Source: CALMEC01 sp964440285 (GTDB lineage: Bacteria; Actinomycetota; Thermoleophilia; Miltoncostaeales; Miltoncostaeaceae). From it: a DNA stretch of 12,259 bases. Every line of letters starts with the position of its first letter. The stretch's first letter is position 1. Both the position numbers and the translations under genes were made by a program. Of the stretch, positions 1-9,043 are shown one piece after another. The DNA is taken from the NCBI GenBank assembly GCA_964440285.1, contig CAYTRV010000062.1:1-12259 (forward strand), read 5' to 3'. The notes under the pieces were generated by a model. The model was given only the letters and a program-made list of their open reading frames with translations, was not told the DNA's origin and did not search any database.

Positions 1-3177
<3,177 letters not shown>

Positions 3178-3271
3178 GCTTGAAGATCGCCGCTCGTTGC
3201 GGGAAGCTCCCAGATCGTCATGTCCCTGCAACGTGCGTGAAATTCCCTTGAAAACTGCTGCAAAGACGGCC

Positions 3272-3301
3272 TTGCGGACTGCAACGCATGCCCCTTATCA
3301 T
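3272..3301 (+). promoter_or_regulatory. candidate promoter for a leaderless mihF transcript
   Basis: TTGCGG (3272-3277) and TATCAT (3296-3301, five of six matches to the -10 consensus) are 18 bp apart. Transcription would start near 3308-3310, at or next to the mihF ATG (3310). No Shine-Dalgarno sequence precedes that ATG, which fits a leaderless mRNA, a common arrangement in actinobacteria. The surrounding sequence is visibly richer in A+T than its neighbours. Inferred from sequence only. Confidence 0.45.
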
Positions 3302-3309
3302 CCTCGCCG

Positions 3310-3642
3310 ATGGTCACCACGTTGAAGGCTCCCACCCAGGCCCCCGAACGGTCGCTCGATCAGCGAATGGACGCACTCCGTCGCGCGAACGACATCCGCT
3401 CCCGCCGGGCGCAACTCAAGAAGGACCTGAAGAGCGGACGGGTCCAGATCAAAGATGTCATCCAAGCGCCTCCCGACTATGTGATGACCGCGAAGGTCTT
3501 TGACATGCTTCTCGCTGTGCCGAAATACGGCAAGGTCAAAGCAACGCGGTTCATCAACCACTGTCGCATCTCGCAGGGGAAGACCGTCGGGGGGCTGTCG
3601 GAACGTCAACGCAACGAGCTGGTCGATCTTCTGAGCCGGTAA
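3310..3642 (+). CDS. mihF: integration host factor, actinobacterial type (mIHF)
   Basis: Small basic DNA-binding nucleoid protein of 110 residues, related to mycobacterial mIHF and Streptomyces sIHF and unrelated to the proteobacterial IHF heterodimer. Family members bind and compact or bend DNA and act in chromosome organisation. The family pattern is clear: a basic helix with RSRRAQLKKDLKSG (30-43), then the helix-two-turn-helix-like core LLAVPKYGKVKATRFI (67-82), then GGLSERQRNELVDLL (94-108). The start at 3310 gives about 30 residues before the basic helix, slightly more than usual; ATG 3367 is an internal alternative. There is no ribosome-binding site, in line with the leaderless promoter just upstream. 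Its TAA stop touches the gmk coding frame, and the order mihF-gmk-coaBC is typical of Actinomycetota. Identification rests on remembered family sequence. Confidence 0.9.
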   Translation: MVTTLKAPTQAPERSLDQRMDALRRANDIRSRRAQLKKDLKSGRVQIKDVIQAPPDYVMTAKVFDMLLAVPKYGKVKATRFINHCRISQGKTVGGLSERQRNELVDLLSR

Positions 3643-4223
3643 CGAGCCGGGCTCGTGTCCTCGTCATCTCAGGACCGTCGGGGGCCGGGAAAGGAACGCT
3701 GATCGAGCGGATCCTCCCCCGGTTCCCCGGTCTTGTGGTAGCCGTCTCCGCCACGACCCGTACGATGCGCCCTGGCGAGGTTGACGGGGAGGACTACCAC
3801 TTCATTACGGATGAGGAGTTCGACCGGGCGGTCGCGGCCGGTGAGTTCCTCGAGCACGTCGGGTACGCAGGCAACCGCTACGGCACCCTGCGGCGCGAGG
3901 TCGACGGGCAGCTCGCCGCCAGCCGTTCCGTCGTGATCGAGATCGAGCTCGAGGGCGCCCGCGCAATCCGCGAGATGCTGCCCGACGCCGTGACGGTGTT
4001 CATCGCGCCGCCCTCGATGTCGGAGCTCGCCCGGCGGCTCGAGCAGCGCAACACCGACAGCGCAGGCGAGATCGCGACGCGCCTCGCCGTCAGCCGGCGG
4101 GAGCTCGCGGCGATGGGGGAGTTCGACCATCGCGTCGTCAACGAGGACGTCGACGCCGCGGTCGCCGATCTGGTCGCGATCGTCGCCCGCGAGATCGGCA
4201 CCCAACCCGTGGGGAGTCCCTAG
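3642..4223 (+). CDS. gmk: guanylate kinase, apparent ACG start
   Basis: Phosphorylates GMP to GDP with ATP in the cytoplasm. Read from 3642 the protein has 193 residues, normal for the family. It has the P-loop GPSGAGKGT at 11-19 and the GMP-binding stretch from S36 through R40, R43 and Y52 (SATTRT, then RPGEVDGEDYHF). IEIELEGARAI (about 99-109) and VFIAPPS (about 119-125) follow, both as in other guanylate kinases. The frame is open back to a TGA at 3501-3503, but holds no ATG, GTG or TTG before GTG 3735, which is residue 32 and would delete the P-loop. ACG 3642 overlaps the mihF stop as TAACG, just where a TAATG coupling would give MSRARVLVISGPSG. So either a rare ACG start with reinitiation, a start-codon mutation or a base error is present. 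The stop overlaps the coaBC start (TAGTG). Identity is very secure; the start is inferred. Confidence 0.88.
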   Translation, partial: TSRARVLVISGPSGAGKGTLIERILPRFPGLVVAVSATTRTMRPGEVDGEDYHFITDEEFDRAVAAGEFLEHVGYAGNRYGTLRREVDGQLAASRSVVIEIELEGARAIREMLPDAVTVFIAPPSMSELARRLEQRNTDSAGEIATRLAVSRRELAAMGEFDHRVVNEDVDAAVADLVAIVAREIGTQPVGSP

Positions 4224-5431
4224 TGGCCACGATCCTTCTCGGCGTGACCGGCGGCATCGCCGCCTATAAGGCGATCGACACGGTCCGCGCACTTCGCCGC
4301 GCCGGACACGACGTCCACGTCGTCATGACCCGGGCCGCCCAGCGGTTCGTCGGTGCCGCGTCGTTGGCCGCCCTCTCAGGCAACCGGGTCGCCGCCGGCC
4401 TGTTCGGTGCGGACGACGAGCCGGACTACCGACACCTCGATCTCGCCCGGGTCGCCGACCTGATGCTCGTCGCGCCAGCCTCGGCGAACACCCTGGCGCG
4501 CATGGCCGCCGGGCTCGCCGACGACATCCTCACATCGTGCTACGTCGCATTCGACGGGCCGGTCATGGTCGCGCCCGCGATGAACACCCGGATGTGGGAG
4601 CACCCGGCCACCCGCGCCAACCTCACGACCCTCGCCGCGCGCGGTGTCGAGACCATCCCTCCCGGAGAGGGACTCCTCGCCGACGGGGACGTCGGCGCCG
4701 GGCGCCTGGCGGAGACCCCGGTCATCGTCGCGGCGGTCGAGCAGCGCCTCGCCTCGCGCACCGGGCCGTTCGCTGGACGGCGAGTGCTCGTCACTGCGGG
4801 AGGGACGCGTGAGCCGATCGACTCGGTGCGGTTCGTCGGCAACCGTTCGAGCGGGCGGATGGGCTTCGCCCTTGCCGATGCGGCCCGGCGCCGCGGGGCC
4901 GCGGTCACGGTCGTCGCCGCGAACGTCGACCTGCAGCGGCGGGGCGACATCAGCTACATCGACGTCAAGACCGCGGCGCAGATGCTCGAGGCGACCCGCA
5001 CCGCGTTCGCCGACTGCGACCTGCTCGTCATGTCGGCGGCGGTCGCCGACTACAGCCCGGCCGATTCCCATGAGGGGAAAATCGACAAGTCCGCGAGCGA
5101 CCGCCTCGACATCGTTCTCGAGCCGACCGTGGACATCCTGGCGAGCCTCGCGACCGCCCGCACCCGGCAGGTGCTCGTGGGGTTCGCCGCCGAACATGGA
5201 GACGGCGGTCTCGCCCGCGCACGGGAAAAGCGCACGCGAAAGGGACTCGACGTCATCGTCCACAACGACGTCTCCGTCGAGGGCATCGGGTTCGAGGGGG
5301 ACGACAATGCGGTCACGATCATCGGGCCTGGTGAGGACGAGCAGGTGGTGGCGCGAACGAGCAAGACGGGATGCGCCGAACGCGTCCTGGACGCCGTCGC
5401 GCCTCTCCTGGCCAGCCGAGCGGGATCGTGA
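4223..5431 (+). CDS. coaBC: bifunctional phosphopantothenoylcysteine decarboxylase / phosphopantothenate-cysteine ligase
   Basis: Carries out two steps of coenzyme A synthesis: ligation of 4'-phosphopantothenate to cysteine (CoaB, C-terminal) and FMN-dependent decarboxylation to 4'-phosphopantetheine (CoaC, N-terminal). The 402 residues match the family length. CoaC (about 1-175) has GVTGGIAAYKA (7-17), the catalytic His at 71 (RHLDLARVADLMLVAPASANT region) and the PAMN motif at 118-121. The loop that carries the active-site Cys in E. coli reads LLADGDVGAGRL (151-162), with Asp154 at the aligned place. CoaB (about 185-400) has VTAGGTREPID (190-200), GNRSSGRMG (206-214), SAAVADYSPA (271-280), KIDK (286-289) and GFAAE (320-324). 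The GTG start overlaps the gmk stop by one base, indicating translational coupling. rpoZ, often between gmk and coaBC in this phylum, is absent, and metK does not follow. Confidence 0.96.
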   Translation: MATILLGVTGGIAAYKAIDTVRALRRAGHDVHVVMTRAAQRFVGAASLAALSGNRVAAGLFGADDEPDYRHLDLARVADLMLVAPASANTLARMAAGLADDILTSCYVAFDGPVMVAPAMNTRMWEHPATRANLTTLAARGVETIPPGEGLLADGDVGAGRLAETPVIVAAVEQRLASRTGPFAGRRVLVTAGGTREPIDSVRFVGNRSSGRMGFALADAARRRGAAVTVVAANVDLQRRGDISYIDVKTAAQMLEATRTAFADCDLLVMSAAVADYSPADSHEGKIDKSASDRLDIVLEPTVDILASLATARTRQVLVGFAAEHGDGGLARAREKRTRKGLDVIVHNDVSVEGIGFEGDDNAVTIIGPGEDEQVVARTSKTGCAERVLDAVAPLLASRAGS

Positions 5432-5465
5432 ACTCCCCCCCGGCCGGGTCCGCGTGAAGCTCGCC
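5428..5465 (-). repeat. relic matching the 3' end of the acyl-CoA synthetase gene
   Basis: GTGAACTCCCC (5428-5438) and GCGTGAAGCTCGCC (5452-5465) recur exactly at 6190-6200 and 6223-6236, the 3' end of the downstream synthetase gene, in the same orientation. The gap differs by nine bases, three codons. On the minus strand this stretch reads GELHADPAGGEFT, against GELHADPSATPVGEFTL at the synthetase C-terminus, but its stop codon is missing and upstream codons do not match. The left edge coincides with the coaBC stop. It looks like the end of a duplicated or deleted synthetase gene, or a recombination scar. Confidence 0.5.
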
Positions 5466-5501
5466 ACGGCGGGCAAGGGTCACGAGCGGCGGCTCGGGAG
5501 C

Positions 5502-5529
5502 GCGCACCGCCTCAAGGGGGGCGGCGCGC
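5502..5529. terminator. possible bidirectional hairpin terminator
   Basis: CCGCC (5507-5511) pairs with GGCGG (5520-5524) across an 8-base loop. After one A-C mismatch, GCGC (5502-5505) pairs with GCGC (5526-5529). The hairpin lies 70 bp after coaBC and just beyond the stop of the small minus-strand frame, so it could end both transcripts. There is no T-tract; actinobacterial terminators often lack one, and GC-rich DNA gives such hairpins by chance. Confidence 0.3.
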
Positions 5530-5538
5530 TGGTGTCCC

Positions 5539-5637
5539 CTATCGTCCGGGCGCGCTGCGGTGCCGCAGGCCGCGCTCGACGGTCGGCGTCAGACGATTGC
5601 CGGAGCCGTTGCTGCGGTTGATGTAGGTCTGGAACAT
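5539..5637 (-). CDS. 32-residue reading frame divergent from hxlR (small protein or gene stump)
   Basis: On the minus strand an ATG (5637-5635) is preceded at 5-base spacing by a strong Shine-Dalgarno GGAGG (5647-5643). About 30 bases further up is a well-formed promoter overlapped by the palindromic operator. The frame encodes 32 residues beginning MFQTYINRSNGSGN, has mostly G/C third positions, and ends at TAG 5541-5539. I do not recognise the product. A divergent gene beside an HxlR regulator is normally its target enzyme or a reductase. This may be the surviving 5' stump of such a gene whose body was lost, since a synthetase-tail relic lies only about 75 bp beyond its stop. Alternatively it is a genuine small protein or leader peptide. 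The translation-initiation signals are good; that a stable protein is made is unproven. Confidence 0.4.
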   Translation of the reverse strand: MFQTYINRSNGSGNRLTPTVERGLRHRSAPGR

Positions 5638-5661
5638 GGGATCCTCCGAGCCGTAAGTTGC

Positions 5662-5690
5662 TTGACAGGACCGACTATAGCGCCGTTAGT
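5662..5690 (+). promoter_or_regulatory. candidate hxlR promoter
   Basis: A perfect TTGACA lies at 5662-5667. At 17 bp spacing the -10 would be GTTAGT (5685-5690), a weak match of three of six. CATTAT (5693-5698), inside the palindrome, matches better but is 25 bp away. Either choice puts the -10 or start point on the operator, consistent with autoregulation. The -10 assignment is uncertain. Confidence 0.35.
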
Positions 5691-5702
5691 TGCATTATGC
5701 AA
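5674..5702 (-). promoter_or_regulatory. divergent promoter for the small minus-strand frame
   Basis: Read on the minus strand, TTGCAT (5702-5697) and TATAGT (5679-5674) are separated by exactly 17 bp. The -10 matches consensus at five of six positions. Transcription would start near 5667, leaving a leader of about 30 bases that carries GGAGG. The -35 box lies wholly inside the palindrome 5688-5704, so a regulator bound there should block polymerase. Confidence 0.5.
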
Positions 5703-5704
5703 CT
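5688..5704. promoter_or_regulatory. palindromic operator, probable HxlR-family binding site
   Basis: AGTTGCAT-T-ATGCAACT is a perfect inverted repeat with 8-bp arms around one base, 12 bp before the hxlR start codon. It is A+T-rich in a region of very high G+C. HxlR/DUF24 proteins are dimeric winged-helix regulators that bind such palindromes beside their own genes. A half-site AGTTGC recurs at 5656-5661, 32 bp away, about three helical turns. Binding by the adjacent regulator is inferred. Confidence 0.6.
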
Positions 5705-5715
5705 CACCAGGTAGA

Positions 5716-6186
5716 ATGGGCCTCATGCTGGGGAACAGCTACGACACGCAGAACTGCTCAATCGCGAGGGCCCTGGAGGCGGTCGGCGAGCGCTGGTCGC
5801 TCCTCATCCTGCGGGACGCCGTTCGCGGCACCCGGCGGTTCGAGGACTTCCTCGGCGGTCTCGGCATCGCCCGCAACGTGTTGACCTCGCGCCTGAACCG
5901 GCTCTGCGAGGAAGGCCTCCTCGAGCGGGTCCAATACCAGGACCGGCCCGCACGGCACGAGTACCGCGTGACGCAGAAGGGCATCGACCTACGGCCCGTC
6001 CTCATCGGTCTTATGGAATGGGGCGACCGCTACGCACCTTGCCCCGACGGCCCACCGACGATACTCACGCACGCCGGCCGCGGCCACGATCTGAACCCCG
6101 TCCTGACCTGCAGCCACTGCGGCGAGGCGGTTGACAGTGCCGCGGTCGGAATCCGCCCGGGCCCCGGCGACCTGAGGGGGCTCTAG
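5716..6186 (+). CDS. HxlR/DUF24-family winged-helix transcriptional regulator
   Basis: Dimeric DNA-binding regulator of 156 residues; family members sense reactive electrophiles, quinones or metabolites. CSIARALEAVGERWSLLILRD-like sequence (14-34, with Cys14 at the position conserved in redox-sensing DUF24 members) leads into the helix-turn-helix. The recognition helix is NVLTSRLNRLCEEGLL (54-69), followed by a wing ending EYRVTQKGIDLRPVL (82-96). A C-terminal extension carries TCSHCG (131-136), a CxxC pair that could bind metal or form a disulfide. The start ATG 5716 has AGG just upstream and begins three residues before a second ATG (5725). A longer frame from GTG 5560 would read through the operator and is rejected. 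The gene follows the palindromic operator and overlaps the convergent synthetase gene by four bases. Targets are probably itself and the divergent frame. The ligand is unknown. Confidence 0.92.
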   Translation: MGLMLGNSYDTQNCSIARALEAVGERWSLLILRDAVRGTRRFEDFLGGLGIARNVLTSRLNRLCEEGLLERVQYQDRPARHEYRVTQKGIDLRPVLIGLMEWGDRYAPCPDGPPTILTHAGRGHDLNPVLTCSHCGEAVDSAAVGIRPGPGDLRGL

Positions 6187-7889
6187 AGGGTGAACTCCCC
6201 GACCGGTGTCGCGGACGGATCAGCGTGAAGCTCGCCCTCCCGGTCCCGCAGCTCGACCCGCCGGATCTTCCCGGAGATCGTCTTGGGCAGCGTAGCGAAC
6301 TCCAGGCGCCAGATCCGCTTGTACGGGGCGAGGTTGTCGCGGGCGAACTCCAGGATCGACCGGGCGGTCTCCTCGGTCGGTTCGTGCCCCGCGGCGAGCG
6401 CGACATAGGCCTTCGGGACGGCGAGACGGACCGGGTCGGGCGAGGGGACGACGGCGGCCTCGGCGACGGCGGGGTGCTCGATGAGCACGCTCTCCAGCTC
6501 GAACGGGCTGATCCGGTAGTCCGAGGCCTTGAACACGTCGTCGGCGCGCCCGACGTAGGTGATGTAGCCGTCCGAGTCGCGGGAGCCGACGTCGCCGGTG
6601 TGGTAGTACCCGCCTGCCATGGCCTCGGTGTTGCGCTCCGGGTCGCCCTGGTACCCGACCATCAGCCCGAGCGGGCGGCGGGACAGGTCCAGGCAGATCT
6701 CCCCTTCGTCGGCCTTCTCGCCGGTGGCAGGGTCGATGAGCTCGACGTGGTAGCCGGGGAAGGGGCGGCCCATTGACCCGGGCTTGACCGGCTGACCGGG
6801 CGAGTTGCCGATCTGGAGCGTGGTCTCGGTCTGCCCGAAGCCGTCACGGATCCGCACCCCCCAGGCCCGCCCGATCTGCTCGATCACCTCGGGGTTCAGC
6901 GGCTCGCCCGCGCCGACGACCTTCGTCGGCGGGTTCCGCAGGCCCGAGAAGTCGGCCTGGATGAGCATGCGCCAGACCGTCGGCGGCGCGCAGAAGCTGT
7001 CGACGCCGCAGCGGTCGATCACGCGGAGCACGCTCTCGGCGTCGAGGCGTGCGTAGTTCATCACCAGCACGCACGCCTCGGCGATCCACGGCGCGAAGAC
7101 GTTGCTCCACGCATGCTTCGCCCACCCCGGCGAGGAGATGTTGAGATGCACGTCGCCGGGCTCCAGCCCGATCCAGTACATCGTGGACAGGTGCCCCACC
7201 GGGTAGGAGACATGCGTGTGCTCGACCAGCTTCGGCTTGGCTGTGGTTCCGGAGGTGAAGTAGAGCAGGAGGGTGTCGTCCGCTCTGGTGACGCCGTCGG
7301 GGGTGAACGTCGCGTCCGCCCCGCCGGCCTGCCCGTAGTCCAGCCAGCCCCCCGGCGCGGCGTCGCGATCGGGGCGGACGACGATCCGCGTGTAGTCGCC
7401 CTCGACGTCGTCGAACTTGCCCGTGTCGGCCCCGCCGACGACGACGTGTCCCGCCCGGCCCCGATCGACGCGGTCGCGCAGGTCGGCCGCGTTGAGCAGC
7501 GTCGTGGCCGGGATGACCACCGCCCCCATCTTCATCGCCGCGAGTAGCGTCTCCCACAGCTCGATCTGGTTGCCGAGCATCAGGACGATCCGGTCGCCCC
7601 GTGCGACGCCTTGAGCCCGCAGCCAGTTCGCCACCCGGTTGGAGCGCTCGGAGAGCTCGGCGAACGTCCAATGCGCCTCGGAGCCGTCGGGCTCGACTAT
7701 CCACAGCGCCCGCCGCGCCCCGCGCTCCGGGTCGGCGGCGACGGCGTCGAAGTGGTCGAGCGCCCAGTTGAACTCGTCGATCTCGGGCCAGCGGAAGTCG
7801 CGACAGGCCGTCCCGTAGTCCTCCCGGTGGGTCCAGAGGAACTCGCGCGCCGCGTAGAAGGCCCGCAACGCGTGGGACTGTCCGGTCAT
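6183..7889 (-). CDS. AMP-forming acyl-CoA synthetase (acetyl/medium-chain type)
   Basis: Adenylates a carboxylic acid with ATP and transfers it to CoA (ANL superfamily). The 568 residues carry the family motifs in order: P-loop FTSGTTAKPK (211-220), SPGWAKHAWSNVFAPW (253-268), GQTE (352-355), YYHTGD with Asp433 (428-433), YVGRADDVFKASDYRISPFELE (445-466 region, Arg448) and the catalytic Lys541 in ISGKIRR (538-544). The overall pattern resembles ACSM-like or acetyl-CoA-synthetase-like enzymes; the acid used cannot be read from sequence. The ATG start has GAGGAGA on the minus strand five bases upstream (7899-7895). Its TAG stop overlaps the hxlR TAG tail to tail in CTAG (6183-6186). Its C-terminal codons are repeated near 5428-5465. 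It is divergent from moxR across about 158 bp. Regulation by the neighbouring HxlR protein is possible but no operator copy is seen at its 5' end. Confidence 0.94.
   Translation of the reverse strand: MTGQSHALRAFYAAREFLWTHREDYGTACRDFRWPEIDEFNWALDHFDAVAADPERGARRALWIVEPDGSEAHWTFAELSERSNRVANWLRAQGVARGDRIVLMLGNQIELWETLLAAMKMGAVVIPATTLLNAADLRDRVDRGRAGHVVVGGADTGKFDDVEGDYTRIVVRPDRDAAPGGWLDYGQAGGADATFTPDGVTRADDTLLLYFTSGTTAKPKLVEHTHVSYPVGHLSTMYWIGLEPGDVHLNISSPGWAKHAWSNVFAPWIAEACVLVMNYARLDAESVLRVIDRCGVDSFCAPPTVWRMLIQADFSGLRNPPTKVVGAGEPLNPEVIEQIGRAWGVRIRDGFGQTETTLQIGNSPGQPVKPGSMGRPFPGYHVELIDPATGEKADEGEICLDLSRRPLGLMVGYQGDPERNTEAMAGGYYHTGDVGSRDSDGYITYVGRADDVFKASDYRISPFELESVLIEHPAVAEAAVVPSPDPVRLAVPKAYVALAAGHEPTEETARSILEFARDNLAPYKRIWRLEFATLPKTISGKIRRVELRDREGELHADPSATPVGEFTL
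6190..6236 (-). repeat. intact partner of the synthetase-tail repeat
   Basis: This is the second copy of the direct repeat, here inside a complete gene (codons for the last residues of the acyl-CoA synthetase). Blocks of 11 and 14 identical bases are shared with 5428-5465. Together the two copies bracket about 720 bp that contain the small minus-strand frame, the regulatory region and hxlR. Confidence 0.5.
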
Positions 7890-8047
7890 GGGGTCTCCTC
7901 GATCGGGGAGGTCGCCGCTCTGGCCGCCCGCAACCCTACCGAGTGCTCCACCTTCGACGTGCTGGCGGCCTGATCGCCGAAAGCGCCACGGGGCCGTCGG
8001 AGGACCGCAACGCCCCTCGGCGGATGGGGAGAGGAACCCCTGCTAAC
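7890..8047. other. divergent intergenic region between acyl-CoA synthetase and moxR
   Basis: About 158 bp separate the two start codons. On the minus strand it holds the synthetase ribosome-binding site and a weak -10-like TAGGGT (7939-7934) without a convincing -35. On the plus strand it holds a purine-rich GGGGAGAGGAA (8026-8036) before the moxR GTG. No palindrome like the hxlR operator and no terminator was found. Confidence 0.4.
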
Positions 8048-9043
8048 GTGGCCGATGTGGAGCGTCTGCATGTCGTTTCCGCGCCGCCCCTGGCGGACGA
8101 CGAGCTTGCCCGCGGAGGACAGCTCGCGCACGCCCTGGTCGACGCGCTCGCCGCGTCCGTCCGCGCGCCTCGCGACACCCTCGCCTCGGCGGTCGCGTGC
8201 CTGCTGGCCGGTGGCCATCTGCTGATCGAGGATGTACCGGGAGTGGGCAAGACGGTGCTCGCCAAGAGCCTTGCCCGGGCATCCGGCTGCGTGTTCGCCC
8301 GGCTGCAATGCACCAGCGATCTGCTGCCCTCCGACGTCACCGGGGTCCACGTCTACGACCAGCGCACCCAGACCTTCGACTTCCGTCCCGGCCCGGTGTT
8401 CGCGAACTTCCTCCTGGCCGACGAGATCAACCGGGCGTCGCCGAAGACCCAGTCGGCGTTGCTCGAGTCGATGGAGGAGGCGCAGGTCACGATCGACGGC
8501 CACACGCGCCCGCTCCCGAGGCCGTTCATGGTCGTCGCGACGATGAACCCGATCGAATACGAGGGCACGTTCCCGCTCCCGGAGGCGCAGCTCGACCGGT
8601 TTGCGCTGCGACTGTCGATCGGCTACCCGCAGGCGGACCTCGAGGCGAGGATGATCATCGACCTCGCAGGCCACGACCCGCTTGACGACGTCGCAGCCGT
8701 CGCAGACGACGCTCAGATCCGCGCGGCGATCGCCGCCGCCGGCCGCGTCCATGTCGAACCGGCGATCGCGACCTACATCGTCGACCTCGTCGCCGCCACG
8801 CGGCAGGACCGCCGAGTGGTCCTTGGCGCGAGCCCGCGCGCCGCGCTGACGCTCCTTCGCGTCGCGAAAGCGGTCGCGTTGATCGATGGGTGGGGCTACG
8901 TCATTCCGGAGCACGTCAAGTCGGTCGCGCTGGCGGTCCTCGCCCACCGCCTCGTCATGGGTTCCGAGGCACGGGTGGCCGGGGTGCAGGGAGACACCGT
9001 CGTCGCGGAGGCTCTCAGTGTCGTCCCGGCCCCGGCGCTCTAA
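8048..9043 (+). CDS. MoxR-family AAA+ ATPase
   Basis: Cytoplasmic AAA+ ATPase, thought to act as a chaperone for assembling or activating partner proteins, often with DUF58 and VWA-type proteins. From GTG 8048 it has 331 residues, the usual size. It shows Walker A EDVPGVGKT (61-69), Walker B LLADEINRA (122-130), sensor 1 ATMNP (164-168), the family motif PLPEAQLDRF (176-185) and sensor 2 LGASPRA (259-265). GTG 8048 follows a purine-rich GGGGAGAGGAA by 11 bases. In-frame ATG 8024 and GTG 8057 are alternatives, and a longer frame from 7943 adds residues absent from the family. It is the first gene of an operon: the DUF58 gene starts inside its 3' end (26-bp overlap). The substrate and process in this organism are unknown. 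Confidence 0.93.
   Translation: MADVERLHVVSAPPLADDELARGGQLAHALVDALAASVRAPRDTLASAVACLLAGGHLLIEDVPGVGKTVLAKSLARASGCVFARLQCTSDLLPSDVTGVHVYDQRTQTFDFRPGPVFANFLLADEINRASPKTQSALLESMEEAQVTIDGHTRPLPRPFMVVATMNPIEYEGTFPLPEAQLDRFALRLSIGYPQADLEARMIIDLAGHDPLDDVAAVADDAQIRAAIAAAGRVHVEPAIATYIVDLVAATRQDRRVVLGASPRAALTLLRVAKAVALIDGWGYVIPEHVKSVALAVLAHRLVMGSEARVAGVQGDTVVAEALSVVPAPAL

Noticed and set aside
3735..3737. GTG 3735 as the gmk start
   Set aside because: It removes the first 31 codons, including the P-loop GPSGAGKGT needed for ATP binding, although the upstream frame is open and fully conserved.
4376..5476. 366-codon minus-strand frame over coaBC
   Set aside because: Complete antisense overlap with a well-supported essential gene and no domain recognised. 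Only the short piece at 5428-5465, in another minus-strand frame, resembles a real protein.
5560..5715. N-terminal extension of hxlR from GTG 5560
   Set aside because: It would translate through the promoters and palindrome, adds residues unlike the family, and HxlR proteins start close to the conserved Cys as from ATG 5716.
6225..6776. 183-codon plus-strand frame over the acyl-CoA synthetase
   Set aside because: Repetitive Gly/Asp/Val-rich antisense of a gene with all ANL motifs; a shadow frame.
7943..8047. Upstream extension of moxR from 7943
   Set aside because: The added residues are absent from MoxR proteins, and the region is better explained as the divergent intergenic space with the ribosome-binding site before GTG 8048.
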